DNA from: an uncultured Prevotella sp.
GTDB taxonomy: Bacteria; Bacteroidota; Bacteroidia; Bacteroidales; Bacteroidaceae
Length of the DNA stretch: 37,540 nt
Reading direction: 5' to 3'
NCBI GenBank assembly: GCA_946186945.1
Contig: CAMHPC010000010.1
Location: forward strand, 1 to 37,540
This document shows positions 7,549-17,737 of the stretch, piece by piece (position 1 is the first letter of the stretch; each line of letters opens with the position of its first letter). Under the pieces are notes generated by a model. That model did no database searches. It worked only from the letters and a program-made list of their open reading frames with translations, and was not told the DNA's origin. Both the position numbers and the translations under genes were made by a program.

Positions 7549-8466
7549 TTATCTGATATCGTCGAGATTGTACGGTGTCTCCTGATACACGTAGTAGTTG
7601 ACCCAGTTGTTGAAGAACAGGTTGGCGTGTGCCCTCCACGTGACATGCGGTCCGCGGTCGGGGATATTGTCTACGTAGTAGTTGATCGGTGGCAACACGT
7701 CGGTGCGTATGTTGCGGTCGCGCTGATACTCGCTGTCGAGTGTGCCGGGTGCATACTCCAGGTGTCCGGTGATGAAGAACTCCCTGCCGCCGCGTGCCAT
7801 GACAATGCCCACCCCGCTCCTCTCCGACCGCGCTATGACATGCAGGTCGGGATGCTGTTCCACCTCCAGGGGGTCCACTTCGGAGTGTCGGCTCTGCGGC
7901 ATGTTGAATGTATCGTCGAAGCCACGGAAGATGGGCAACAGGGGATGTAGTATCTGCTGAGGGTATATGCCAAACATCTTCTTGGGCAACAGGTGTTTGT
8001 GTATGCCGTAGTGGTAGTAGAGTGCTGCCTGAGCCGCCCAGCAGATATAGAGTGTGCTGGTGACATGGGTGCGTGCCCATGACATAATCTCCTGCAACTC
8101 GGGCCAGTAGCCCACCTCCTCGAAGTCCAGTTGCTCCACCGGTGCACCCGTCACTATCATGCCGTCGAAATTCTGGTGGCGCAGCAGTTCAAACTCCTCG
8201 TAAAACATCATCATGTGTTCCACGGGAGTATTCTTGGGAGTGTGGCTGCGCAGTTTCATGAAAGTGATTTCTATCTGCAGCGGAGTGTTGGAGAGCAGGC
8301 GTATGAGGTCGGTCTCGGTAGTGACCTTGATAGGCATGAGATTGAGTATGACGATGCGCAGGGGGCGAATATCCTGCGAGTGGGCGCGTGTGGCGTCCAT
8401 CACGAAGATATTCTCCCTCTTGAGCAGGTCTATGGCTGGCAGCCTATCGGGCAATCTTAGCGGCAT
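7549..8466 (-). CDS. metA: Homoserine O-acyltransferase (MetA family, probably acetyl-CoA-using)
   Basis: This 305-residue cytoplasmic enzyme activates homoserine in the first committed step of methionine synthesis. The catalytic residues fall at the canonical numbers: nucleophile Cys142 in LYICWAAQAAL, and His235 with Glu237 in FITGHLEY. Residue 111, in GAPVEQLDFEEV, is Glu; in studied MetA enzymes Glu at this place favours acetyl-CoA and Gly favours succinyl-CoA, so homoserine O-acetyltransferase activity is predicted. It sits 6 nt downstream of the M13 peptidase gene and 11 nt before the U32 gene, so it should be co-transcribed with them. I see no SAM riboswitch or other methionine signal in front of it. 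Confidence 0.93.
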   Translation of the reverse strand: MPLRLPDRLPAIDLLKRENIFVMDATRAHSQDIRPLRIVILNLMPIKVTTETDLIRLLSNTPLQIEITFMKLRSHTPKNTPVEHMMMFYEEFELLRHQNFDGMIVTGAPVEQLDFEEVGYWPELQEIMSWARTHVTSTLYICWAAQAALYYHYGIHKHLLPKKMFGIYPQQILHPLLPIFRGFDDTFNMPQSRHSEVDPLEVEQHPDLHVIARSERSGVGIVMARGGREFFITGHLEYAPGTLDSEYQRDRNIRTDVLPPINYYVDNIPDRGPHVTWRAHANLFFNNWVNYYVYQETPYNLDDIR

Positions 8467-8472
8467 AGTGGT

Positions 8473-10515
8473 TTACCAGAGGTTAAGACGCTGTTCCTTG
8501 GGCAGATACATAGCGTCGGTGGGTTTCACATTGAACGCATCGTACCACATGTCGATGTGTGGCAGTGCGCCGTTCACGCGCCAGCGTCCGAGGGAGTGGG
8601 GGTCGCTCTTGGTGCGCTGTCTTATCTCCTTCTCGGTGATATTGCCAGCCCACACCCCTGCGTATGCCAGGAAGAAGCGCTGTTCGGGTGTCAGTCCGTC
8701 AATGACGGGCAGCGGATGGTCGGCAGTGGCATTGCGGAAGGCATGGAAAGCCACCTGCAGTCCGCCGTGGTCGGCGAGGTTCTCACCCAGTGTCAGTCTG
8801 CCATTGGCGCTGAGGTCGGGCAGCACCTTTATCTTGCCGAAGAACTCTGCATACTGGTCGGCGCGTGCATTGAAGCCCTTGGCATCGTCCTCTGTCCACC
8901 AGTCCACCATGTTTCCTGTCTTATCGTAATGGCGTCCCTGGTCGTCGAAGCCGTGGGTCATCTCATGCCCTATCACCACACCGATGGCACCGTAGTTGAA
9001 CGCGTCATCAGCGTTCATGTCGAAGAAGGGTACCTGCAGTATGCCAGCGGGGAAGCATATCTCGTTGGTAGTGGGGTTGTAGTAGGCGTTGACGGTCTGC
9101 GGTGTCATGAACCACTCGGTATTGTCGACGGGTTTGCCTGCCTTGTGGTCGTTGTTGTACTTGCTCCAGAAACGGCGGCACTCCTGCACGTTCTCGTAGT
9201 ATGACTTCTTGGGGTCGATATTGAGTGCGGAGAGGTCTTTCCACTTGTCGGGATAGCCTATCTTCACGTAGAAGGCATCGAGTTTCTCATGTGCGTTTTT
9301 CTTGGTGCTCTCGCTCATCCACTCCTGAGCATCGATACGCTGACTGAGAGCCACCTGCAGGTTGCGCACCAGTGCCTCCATGCGTGCCTTTGCCTGGGCG
9401 GGGAAGTAGCGCTCCACATACATGCGGCCGAGTGCCTCGCCCATCTGACTCTCCACCTGGTTGGTGGCACGTTTCCAGCGTGGGTGGTCTTCCTTCCTGC
9501 CACTCATGGTCTTGCCGAAGAAGTCGAAGTTGGTGGCTTGCACCTTATCGCTCAGATAGCCGGCAGAGGACATGATGAGGTCCCACTGCATGTATGCGCG
9601 CAACTGGTCGGGAGTGATGTCGCGGAACAGGTTGTTGGCAGCGGCGAAGAAGTCGGGCTGTCCCACCACCACCTCGGGGAAGAGGGGGGTAGCCACACCG
9701 TCGGCATTCATCAGTGCAGTGAGGCGCAGGTGTGGGTATCGACTCTCAAAGTCGGCAGTGCTCATCTTGTTGTAGTTGGCCTCCACATCGCGCAGTTCGG
9801 TGCGCGACTTCGAAGCCTGTGCCAGTTTGGTCTCCAGGTCGAGTATGAGGTTCATCTTCTTGGTGGCGGCACCCTCCTTGAAACCATAGAGGCAGAACAT
9901 GCGCACGATGTGTTTCTTGTATGCCTCGCGTATGGAGGCTGTGGCAGAGTCGTTGTCCAGGTAGTACTCTTTCTGTCCGAGTGTGATGCCACCCTGCGAC
10001 ACGTTGAGTATGTTCATGCTGGCATTCTTCTCATCGGCGCCGAAATAGATGCCCATGGGTATGCCATAGCCGAAGGTGGCATACTTCAGTTGCAGTTGTT
10101 TGAGAGCATACACGGTCTTGGCTTTCTCTATCTCGTCCATCACGGGCAGCACGGGTCTCACGCCCTCGCGGTTGCGGCGTACGGAGTCCATGGCGAGTGT
10201 GTAGTAGTCGCCGAGTTTCTGCTCCACCGTTCCCTTGGCATAGTGTCCCTGTTGCAGTTCGGTGAGTATACTGTTTATACGTTTGTTGTTATCTTCCGCC
10301 AGACGGTCGAACGAGCCGTAGCGCGAGTAGGCAGCAGGCAGCGGGTGTGCCTGCATCCACCCTCCGCAGGCGTACTGGTAGAAGTCGTTGCCGGCAGAGG
10401 CGGATGTGTCGAGGTCTTTCAGGTTGATGCCCGACTGCAGTGTGGTCTGTGCAGAGGCACCGGCAGTAATGGATGCTATAGCCATGACAGAGAGTAATTG
10501 TTTGATAGTCTTCAT
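8473..10515 (-). CDS. Exported M13-family zinc metallopeptidase (PepO/neprilysin-like)
   Basis: This 680-residue secreted or periplasmic endopeptidase begins with the signal peptide MKTIKQLLSVMAIASITAGA, followed by SAQ. The neprilysin zinc site is complete: H517EMTH521 in VIGHEMTHGFDDQG, and the third ligand plus catalytic Asp in GENLADHGG (577-585). The substrate-binding motif NAYYNP and the C-terminal Trp after RLNL also fit M13. The length is normal for the family. It lies 14 nt after the abcF stop and 6 nt before metA. The physiological substrate (small peptides) is not revealed by context. Confidence 0.93.
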   Translation of the reverse strand: MKTIKQLLSVMAIASITAGASAQTTLQSGINLKDLDTSASAGNDFYQYACGGWMQAHPLPAAYSRYGSFDRLAEDNNKRINSILTELQQGHYAKGTVEQKLGDYYTLAMDSVRRNREGVRPVLPVMDEIEKAKTVYALKQLQLKYATFGYGIPMGIYFGADEKNASMNILNVSQGGITLGQKEYYLDNDSATASIREAYKKHIVRMFCLYGFKEGAATKKMNLILDLETKLAQASKSRTELRDVEANYNKMSTADFESRYPHLRLTALMNADGVATPLFPEVVVGQPDFFAAANNLFRDITPDQLRAYMQWDLIMSSAGYLSDKVQATNFDFFGKTMSGRKEDHPRWKRATNQVESQMGEALGRMYVERYFPAQAKARMEALVRNLQVALSQRIDAQEWMSESTKKNAHEKLDAFYVKIGYPDKWKDLSALNIDPKKSYYENVQECRRFWSKYNNDHKAGKPVDNTEWFMTPQTVNAYYNPTTNEICFPAGILQVPFFDMNADDAFNYGAIGVVIGHEMTHGFDDQGRHYDKTGNMVDWWTEDDAKGFNARADQYAEFFGKIKVLPDLSANGRLTLGENLADHGGLQVAFHAFRNATADHPLPVIDGLTPEQRFFLAYAGVWAGNITEKEIRQRTKSDPHSLGRWRVNGALPHIDMWYDAFNVKPTDAMYLPKEQRLNLW

Positions 10516-10529
10516 ATTGCTATTGATTG

Positions 10530-12485
<1,956 letters not shown>

Positions 12486-12524
12486 CTCTTCTTGTAGAAA
12501 TAGCGTGTTATTATTCAAAGTTTG

Positions 12525-12532
12525 CAAAAATA
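12525..12532 (-). promoter_or_regulatory. -7 box of the abcF operon
   Basis: The minus strand reads TATTTTTG, a match to TAnnTTTG, 39 nt before the abcF ATG. A second, poorer match (AAACTTTG at 12523-12516) lies just downstream. No clear -33 element is visible. Confidence 0.5.
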
Positions 12533-12655
12533 AACTTTTTTCGGCAGAAAAGAGAGGAAACCACCTAATATTTTCAAAATAGCACGTACTTTAGCATGGC
12601 GAGAGGGTGTAACGACAGCGCAAAGCCCTATGAGCAGCCCTTCGAACACTGACAT

Positions 12656-12688
12656 TTTGTCAGCATCCGAGCATAGGCATAATGTTTG
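12656..12688 (+). promoter_or_regulatory. Predicted clpB promoter
   Basis: TTTG at 12656-12659 and TAATGTTTG at 12680-12688 are separated by 20 nt. They match the Bacteroidota -33/-7 arrangement except for one extra base in the -7 spacer. The implied leader before clpB is about 45 nt. I see no CIRCE inverted repeat, so HrcA control is not indicated. Confidence 0.5.
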
Positions 12689-12723
12689 AAACAGGGTGTA
12701 TCAGAAAGCAACAAATCACAAAG

Positions 12724-12730
12724 AAAGGAG
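12724..12730 (+). promoter_or_regulatory. Ribosome-binding site fixing the clpB start
   Basis: AAAGGAG lies 9 nt before the ATG at 12740. It is a strong Shine-Dalgarno sequence, which is uncommon in this window, and it supports this ATG over an upstream TTG at 12686. Confidence 0.7.
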
Positions 12731-12739
12731 AATAGGAAA

Positions 12740-15337
12740 ATGACATTAGACAAATTTACAATCAAGGCTGCAGGTGCTGTGCAAGAAGCAGTTAGCCTGG
12801 CAGAACGCCACGGTCAGCAGGTGATAGAACCAGAGCACCTGTTGGGTGGTATCATAGAGAAGGGAGCCGATGTGGTGACCTTTGTACTACAGAAATGCGG
12901 TGCCAATATGTCACAACTGAAGCGTGTAGTAGAGCAGAGCATCAAACACCTGCCACGGGTGGAGGGCGGCGAGCCGTATCTGAGCAGCACTTCAAACCAG
13001 GTGATGCAGCGCACCATGGCCATCTCTGAGAAGATGGGCGATGAGTATGTGAGCATAGAACCGCTGCTGTTGGCACTGATAGAGGTGAACAGCACGGCGT
13101 CGCAGATGCTGAAGGATGCCGGAGTGACGATGAACGATGCACGCAAGGCGGTGGACGAACTGCGCAAGGGGGAGAAAGTACAGAGCCAGTCGGGCGATGA
13201 GAACTACCAGAGTCTGGAGAAGTATGCCAAGAACCTGGTGGCAGAGGCACGACAGGGCAAACTGGACCCCGTGATAGGACGTGACGATGAGATAAGACGA
13301 CTGCTGCAGATACTATCGCGCCGCACAAAGAACAACCCCATACTGATAGGCGAACCCGGTACGGGCAAGACAGCCATAGTAGAGGGTCTGGCACAGCGTA
13401 TAGTGCGCGGCGACGTGCCCGAGAACCTGCGCGACAAACAACTCTACTCGCTGGACATGGGGCAGTTGGTGGCAGGCGCCAAGTACAAGGGCGAATTTGA
13501 AGAGCGACTGAAAAGCGTGATTAAAGAGGTGACCAAAGCCGATGGACAGATAATACTGTTTATCGATGAGATACACACGCTGGTGGGTGCCGGCGGTGGC
13601 GAGGGAGCCATGGACGCAGCCAACATACTGAAACCGGCACTGGCAAGGGGTGAACTGAGGGCCATAGGTGCCACTACGCTCAACGAATATCAGAAGTATT
13701 TCGAGAAGGACAAGGCCCTGGAACGCCGTTTCCAGACGGTGATGGTGGACGAGCCGGATGAACTGAGCGCCATATCCATACTGCGTGGACTGAAGGAGCG
13801 TTATGAGAACCACCACCGTGTGCGTATACAGGACGATGCCTGCATAGCCGCCGTGCAACTCTCCGAACGCTACATCAGCGAGCGCTTCCTGCCCGACAAG
13901 GCTATAGACCTGATGGACGAGGCAGCAGCCAAACTGCGCATGGAGCGCGACAGTGTGCCTGAAGAACTGGATGAGATAAGCCGCCGACTGGCACAACTGG
14001 AGATAGAGCGCGAGGCAATCAAGCGCGAGAACGACACCGACAAACTCTCCACGCTGGACAAGGAGATAGCCGAACTGCGCGAACAGGAGACGGCTTACCG
14101 TGCACGCTGGGAGAGTGAGAAAGGCATAGTGAACGAGATACAGCAGGCCAAGCAACAGATAGAGCAACTGAAGTTTGAGGCTGAACGTGCCGAGCGCGAA
14201 GGCAACTACGGCAGGGTGGCAGAGATACGCTATGGCAAGTTGCAGCAACTGGAGCAGCAGATACAGAAGGCTCAGGAACACCTGCACCAGTCGCAGGATG
14301 GCGATGCCTTGGTGCGTGAAGAGGTGACCGCCGATGACATAGCAGAGGTGGTGAGCCGATGGACGGGCATACCGGTAAACAGGATGCTGCAGAGCGAGAG
14401 AGAGAAACTGCTGCACCTGGAGGAGGAACTGCACCGCCGTGTGGTGGGTCAGGAACCCGCCATCCGGGCAGTGGCAGATGCCGTGCGCCGCAGCCGTGCC
14501 GGACTGCAAGATCCGAAGCGACCGATAGCCTCGTTCATCTTCCTGGGCACCACGGGTGTGGGAAAGACCGAACTGGCTAAGGCACTGGCGGAATACCTGT
14601 TCAACGACGAGAGGATGATGACACGTATAGACATGAGCGAATATCAGGAGAAGCACACCGTGAGTCGACTCATCGGTGCACCTCCGGGATATGTGGGCTA
14701 TGACGAAGGAGGACAACTGACAGAGGCTGTGAGACGCAAGCCATACCAGGTGGTGCTGTTTGACGAGATAGAGAAGGCTCACCCCGATGTGTTCAACATC
14801 CTGCTGCAAGTGCTCGACGACGGCAGGTTGACCGACAACAAGGGAAGGACAGCCAACTTCAAGAACACCATCATCATCATGACCAGCAACCTGGGCAGTC
14901 AGTTGATACGCGAATACGTGGGCACCCACACGCAGGGTGACGGTGAACTGAGCGAGCGCGACACAGAGGTGCTGAGCGGACAACTGATGCAGATGCTGAA
15001 ACAGACCATCCGTCCGGAATTTCTGAACCGTATAGACGAGACCATCATGTTCACACCGCTCACACGCACACAGATAGCCGATGTGGTGAGACTGCAGATA
15101 AAGAGTGTGCAGCAGATGCTGGAGCCACAGGGCATAGACCTGCAGGTGACACCGCAGGCCATAGAAGAGATGGCAGAAGAGGGCTATGACCCTGAGATGG
15201 GTGCACGTCCCGTGAAACGCGCCATACAGCGGATGCTGCTCAACGACCTCTCGAAACGCATACTCGCCGACGAGGTGCACACCGACCGCCCCATCACCGT
15301 AGACAGTTTCGGCGACGGACTGGTGTTCAGGAACTGA
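12740..15337 (+). CDS. clpB: ClpB protein-disaggregating chaperone
   Basis: This 865-residue cytoplasmic AAA+ chaperone dissolves protein aggregates together with DnaK. The N-domain ([17 protein letters not shown]) is followed by AAA-1 with Walker A GEPGTGKT (204-211) and Walker B ILFIDEIH, the M-domain coiled coil (about 400-530, rich in E/R/Q), and AAA-2 with Walker A GTTGVGKT (603-610) and the pore-loop GYVGYDEGG. These positions agree with E. coli ClpB. The M-domain distinguishes it from ClpA/ClpC, and there is no IGL-type ClpP-binding loop that I can see. It has its own promoter and a terminator after it, so it is monocistronic. Heat induction is expected from the family; the sequence does not show how. 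Confidence 0.96.
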   Translation: MTLDKFTIKAAGAVQEAVSLAERHGQQVIEPEHLLGGIIEKGADVVTFVLQKCGANMSQLKRVVEQSIKHLPRVEGGEPYLSSTSNQVMQRTMAISEKMGDEYVSIEPLLLALIEVNSTASQMLKDAGVTMNDARKAVDELRKGEKVQSQSGDENYQSLEKYAKNLVAEARQGKLDPVIGRDDEIRRLLQILSRRTKNNPILIGEPGTGKTAIVEGLAQRIVRGDVPENLRDKQLYSLDMGQLVAGAKYKGEFEERLKSVIKEVTKADGQIILFIDEIHTLVGAGGGEGAMDAANILKPALARGELRAIGATTLNEYQKYFEKDKALERRFQTVMVDEPDELSAISILRGLKERYENHHRVRIQDDACIAAVQLSERYISERFLPDKAIDLMDEAAAKLRMERDSVPEELDEISRRLAQLEIEREAIKRENDTDKLSTLDKEIAELREQETAYRARWESEKGIVNEIQQAKQQIEQLKFEAERAEREGNYGRVAEIRYGKLQQLEQQIQKAQEHLHQSQDGDALVREEVTADDIAEVVSRWTGIPVNRMLQSEREKLLHLEEELHRRVVGQEPAIRAVADAVRRSRAGLQDPKRPIASFIFLGTTGVGKTELAKALAEYLFNDERMMTRIDMSEYQEKHTVSRLIGAPPGYVGYDEGGQLTEAVRRKPYQVVLFDEIEKAHPDVFNILLQVLDDGRLTDNKGRTANFKNTIIIMTSNLGSQLIREYVGTHTQGDGELSERDTEVLSGQLMQMLKQTIRPEFLNRIDETIMFTPLTRTQIADVVRLQIKSVQQMLEPQGIDLQVTPQAIEEMAEEGYDPEMGARPVKRAIQRMLLNDLSKRILADEVHTDRPITVDSFGDGLVFRN

Positions 15338-15375
15338 GCGCTACGAGAATAATTTCATCCAAAGAAATGTATTTT

Positions 15376-15420
15376 TTGCAGATTATCGCGTAAATTTTGC
15401 GATAGTCTGCAATTCTTTTT
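15376..15420 (+). terminator. clpB terminator
   Basis: TTGCAGATTATCGC (15376-15389) pairs with GCGATAGTCTGCAA (15399-15412) over 14 bp, including one G-U pair. It leaves a 9-nt loop and is followed by TTCTTTTT. A T run (15372-15377) also precedes it on the other side as seen from the plus strand. It lies about 40 nt after the clpB stop and overlaps the -33 region of the next promoter. Confidence 0.85.
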
Positions 15421-15429
15421 CTATCTTTG
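15396..15429 (+). promoter_or_regulatory. Promoter of the recQ-PRTase/dprA module
   Basis: TATCTTTG at 15422-15429 is a perfect TAnnTTTG box. TTTG at 15396-15399, 22 nt upstream, is a possible -33 element and lies in the loop and 3' arm of the clpB terminator hairpin. The leader to the recQ ATG would be roughly 70 nt, longer than others here. Confidence 0.6.
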
Positions 15430-15450
15430 TAGTCGAAAACTTGCGAGGAG

Positions 15451-15570
15451 ATGATGAGAAGATGCACGGGACATTGCTATATTACATACAAAATCGGTTA
15501 TTTGCATTATGAACAGGGTTCAAGCAGAACAACAGTTAAAGAAAATATTCGGAATAGACCATTTCTATGA
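15451..15570 (+). CDS. Possible leader peptide overlapping the recQ-like start
   Basis: A 39-codon frame starts at ATG ATG directly after the Shine-Dalgarno-like GAGGAG (15445-15450). It runs past the recQ-like start codon (15509) in another frame and stops at 15568-15570. It begins MMRRCTGHCYITYKIGYLHY. If translated, it would compete with or couple to initiation of the helicase. The evidence is only the SD sequence, the position in the leader and the overlap; it may be chance. Confidence 0.25.
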   Translation: MMRRCTGHCYITYKIGYLHYEQGSSRTTVKENIRNRPFL

Positions 15571-17737
15571 TGAACAATGGAATGCTGTTTCTATGATTTT
15601 GACTGGCAAAAGGGTTTTAATGATAGAAAGAACAGGTTTTGGTAAATCCCTTTGCTATCAATTTCCCGCCTGCCTGTTTCCAGGTATGACCGTTGTCTTC
15701 TCTCCTCTGATAGCCCTCATGAGAGATCAAGTGAACAGCTTAATACAAAAGGGTATCAAGGCTGCATATATCAACAGCGAACAAAGCCATGAAGAAAACG
15801 ACAATGTGATAGAGCAAGCCATTTCCGGAAAAGTGAAAATTCTATACATTGCTCCGGAAAGGCAAGAGAACGAGCACTGGATTGAAGCTGTAAGACAAAT
15901 GAATTTGTCTATGATAGTAATTGATGAGGCGCATACCATCTCTACTTGGGGACATGATTTCAGGCCAGCCTTCCGCAGAATTATCAATTTAGTTCAGTTG
16001 CTTCCTGCTCACATGCCTGTTCTTGCTACCACAGCCACAGCAACAAAACGTGTGCAACACGATATAGAACAACAAATTGGCGGGAAACTGACAACTATTA
16101 GAGGATCACTCTTTAGAAGCAATTTCAGACTTCGCGTAATACGCGTAAAGAGCGAAGATGAAAAAATGATTTGGCTCGCAGAAAATATTAACAGAATGCA
16201 GGGTACAGGTATCATTTATACGGGTACACGACTTAATACTGAGGTGTATGCCAAATGGCTACAGTATGTGGGTATAGATGCCATTGACTACAATGCTGGG
16301 TATGATGCAGAAACGAGGAAAGATGTTGAAAAAGGTCTGATGGACAATCGCTGGAAATGCATTGTTTCTACCAATGCACTAGGGATGGGGGTAGACAAGC
16401 CTGATATCCGCTTTGTGATACACACACAGATGCCAGCCTCGCCTATACACTACTACCAGGAAATAGGCAGAGGTGGACGTGATGGATTACCCACAGAAAT
16501 AATACTATTTTACAACGACACCAAAGTAGGTGAAGAACAACTGGCTTACGACATATTATTGCCAAAATCATTTATAGATAATGCCAGACCTGCACAAGAG
16601 AAGTACACCAAGGTTGTAAATATGCTCCTCGATGAACCTCTTATGGAAAAGGAATTGATGAAAAAAGGTAACCTAAAACAGGGAGAAGTTCGTGTAATAA
16701 AATACGACTTGATTGATCAGGGTATAATCAAAGAAGTAAAATATGGAAGCGTAAAGAGATACGAATACCAATATGGCGCGAAACCATTCGACTACAAGTT
16801 ATTTGAAGAATTGAGGAAGGCTAAATTGGAGGATTTGAGAAGGATGGAGGAATATGTTTATACGAAGACTCCAAGAATGAAATACCTCTGCAATTTCCTT
16901 GACAGCAACGAGCAAATAGAGTATACGAACTGCGACAACACCAACCTAGCAAAGATAGATCTGACCAACCAAGATGCAGTACTGACAGAAAGGCTCAGAC
17001 AGTTTAGAGAGTCCTATTTTCCGAAACTTGAACTCTGTGAGTCGACTTACAGATATGCCAAGAGCCAGAACGGGGAGAAAGTGCGTCTGACAATAAAGAT
17101 TTCCTCACCCGACATCATAGATGTATATCGCGATAAGGAACTTGTCAACCGATACCACAATCACATTGACATGTCAGACTTTAGTGCCAACGAGGCTACC
17201 ACCTTAGAGGAAATAATGACACATCACAGACAAGAGAAATCACACATTACCGATGGTATAGCGGCATCTTACTATGGGGTATCTAATGTAGGAGCAGCCA
17301 TCAATCGCAGCAAATACGAGAATGGCGGCGATTTTCCAGACTTCCTGCTGCGCTTGACCCTAAAGGCATTTGGAAAGTGGTTTGGGAAGTACCATTTTGA
17401 CCTGGTCTTATATGTCCCTCCCACTCACTCAGGCAATCTGGTGAAAAATTTTGCTTCGAAGTTTTCTTCCGTCATAAAGACACCTATTTGTCACAGTTTG
17501 AAGAAGATAAGAGAAACAAGAGAACAAAAGGTGTTTCAAAACCGATATGGCAAACAAGATAACATAAAGGATGCATTTGACATAGACATCAACCTTAGCG
17601 GAAAGAATGTGATTGTAATTGATGACATCTACGATAGCGGTGAAACACTTAAAGAAATCGGCAGATTATTAACAAAAAAAGGAGCAAATTATATTGTTCC
17701 TGTAGTAATAGCAAAAACTGTAGGAGGCACGCAATAA
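15509..17737 (+). CDS. RecQ-like helicase fused to a C-terminal phosphoribosyltransferase domain
   Basis: This 742-residue protein begins with a RecQ-type SF2 helicase: motif I RTGFGKSLCYQ (41-51), DEAH (139-142), TATAT (174-178), NALGMGVDKPDIRFV (289-303) and motif VI QEIGRGGRDG (317-326). The usual RecQ four-Cys zinc region is reduced to Cys461 and Cys475. A less recognisable stretch (480-610) leads into a phosphoribosyltransferase fold with the PRPP loop VIVIDDIYDSGETL (701-714), as in ComF-type and ShosT-type PRTases. No HRDC domain is seen. The gene's TAA and the ATG of the dprA-like gene overlap as TAATG, implying translational coupling. It is AT-richer than clpB and topB, consistent with horizontal acquisition. 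The likely role is anti-phage defence or DNA processing, by analogy with ShosTA (PRTase plus DprA); that is inference. Confidence 0.85.
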   Translation: MNRVQAEQQLKKIFGIDHFYDEQWNAVSMILTGKRVLMIERTGFGKSLCYQFPACLFPGMTVVFSPLIALMRDQVNSLIQKGIKAAYINSEQSHEENDNVIEQAISGKVKILYIAPERQENEHWIEAVRQMNLSMIVIDEAHTISTWGHDFRPAFRRIINLVQLLPAHMPVLATTATATKRVQHDIEQQIGGKLTTIRGSLFRSNFRLRVIRVKSEDEKMIWLAENINRMQGTGIIYTGTRLNTEVYAKWLQYVGIDAIDYNAGYDAETRKDVEKGLMDNRWKCIVSTNALGMGVDKPDIRFVIHTQMPASPIHYYQEIGRGGRDGLPTEIILFYNDTKVGEEQLAYDILLPKSFIDNARPAQEKYTKVVNMLLDEPLMEKELMKKGNLKQGEVRVIKYDLIDQGIIKEVKYGSVKRYEYQYGAKPFDYKLFEELRKAKLEDLRRMEEYVYTKTPRMKYLCNFLDSNEQIEYTNCDNTNLAKIDLTNQDAVLTERLRQFRESYFPKLELCESTYRYAKSQNGEKVRLTIKISSPDIIDVYRDKELVNRYHNHIDMSDFSANEATTLEEIMTHHRQEKSHITDGIAASYYGVSNVGAAINRSKYENGGDFPDFLLRLTLKAFGKWFGKYHFDLVLYVPPTHSGNLVKNFASKFSSVIKTPICHSLKKIRETREQKVFQNRYGKQDNIKDAFDIDINLSGKNVIVIDDIYDSGETLKEIGRLLTKKGANYIVPVVIAKTVGGTQ

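Noticed and set aside
7538..8080. N-terminal extension of the U32 frame by about 180 codons
   Set aside because: It overlaps metA in another frame and reads as His/Arg/Thr-rich shadow sequence; the conserved U32 start is at 7537.
9289..10497. A 402-codon open frame opposite the M13 peptidase gene
   Set aside because: Antisense shadow; the M13 reading frame has full catalytic motifs.
12541..12680. A CIRCE-type heat-shock operator upstream of clpB
   Set aside because: No TTAGCACTC-N9-GAGTGCTAA-like inverted repeat was found.
13313..15280. A 655-codon open frame on the minus strand opposite clpB
   Set aside because: Antisense shadow of clpB; the translation is rich in His, Cys, Leu and Tyr with no domain pattern.
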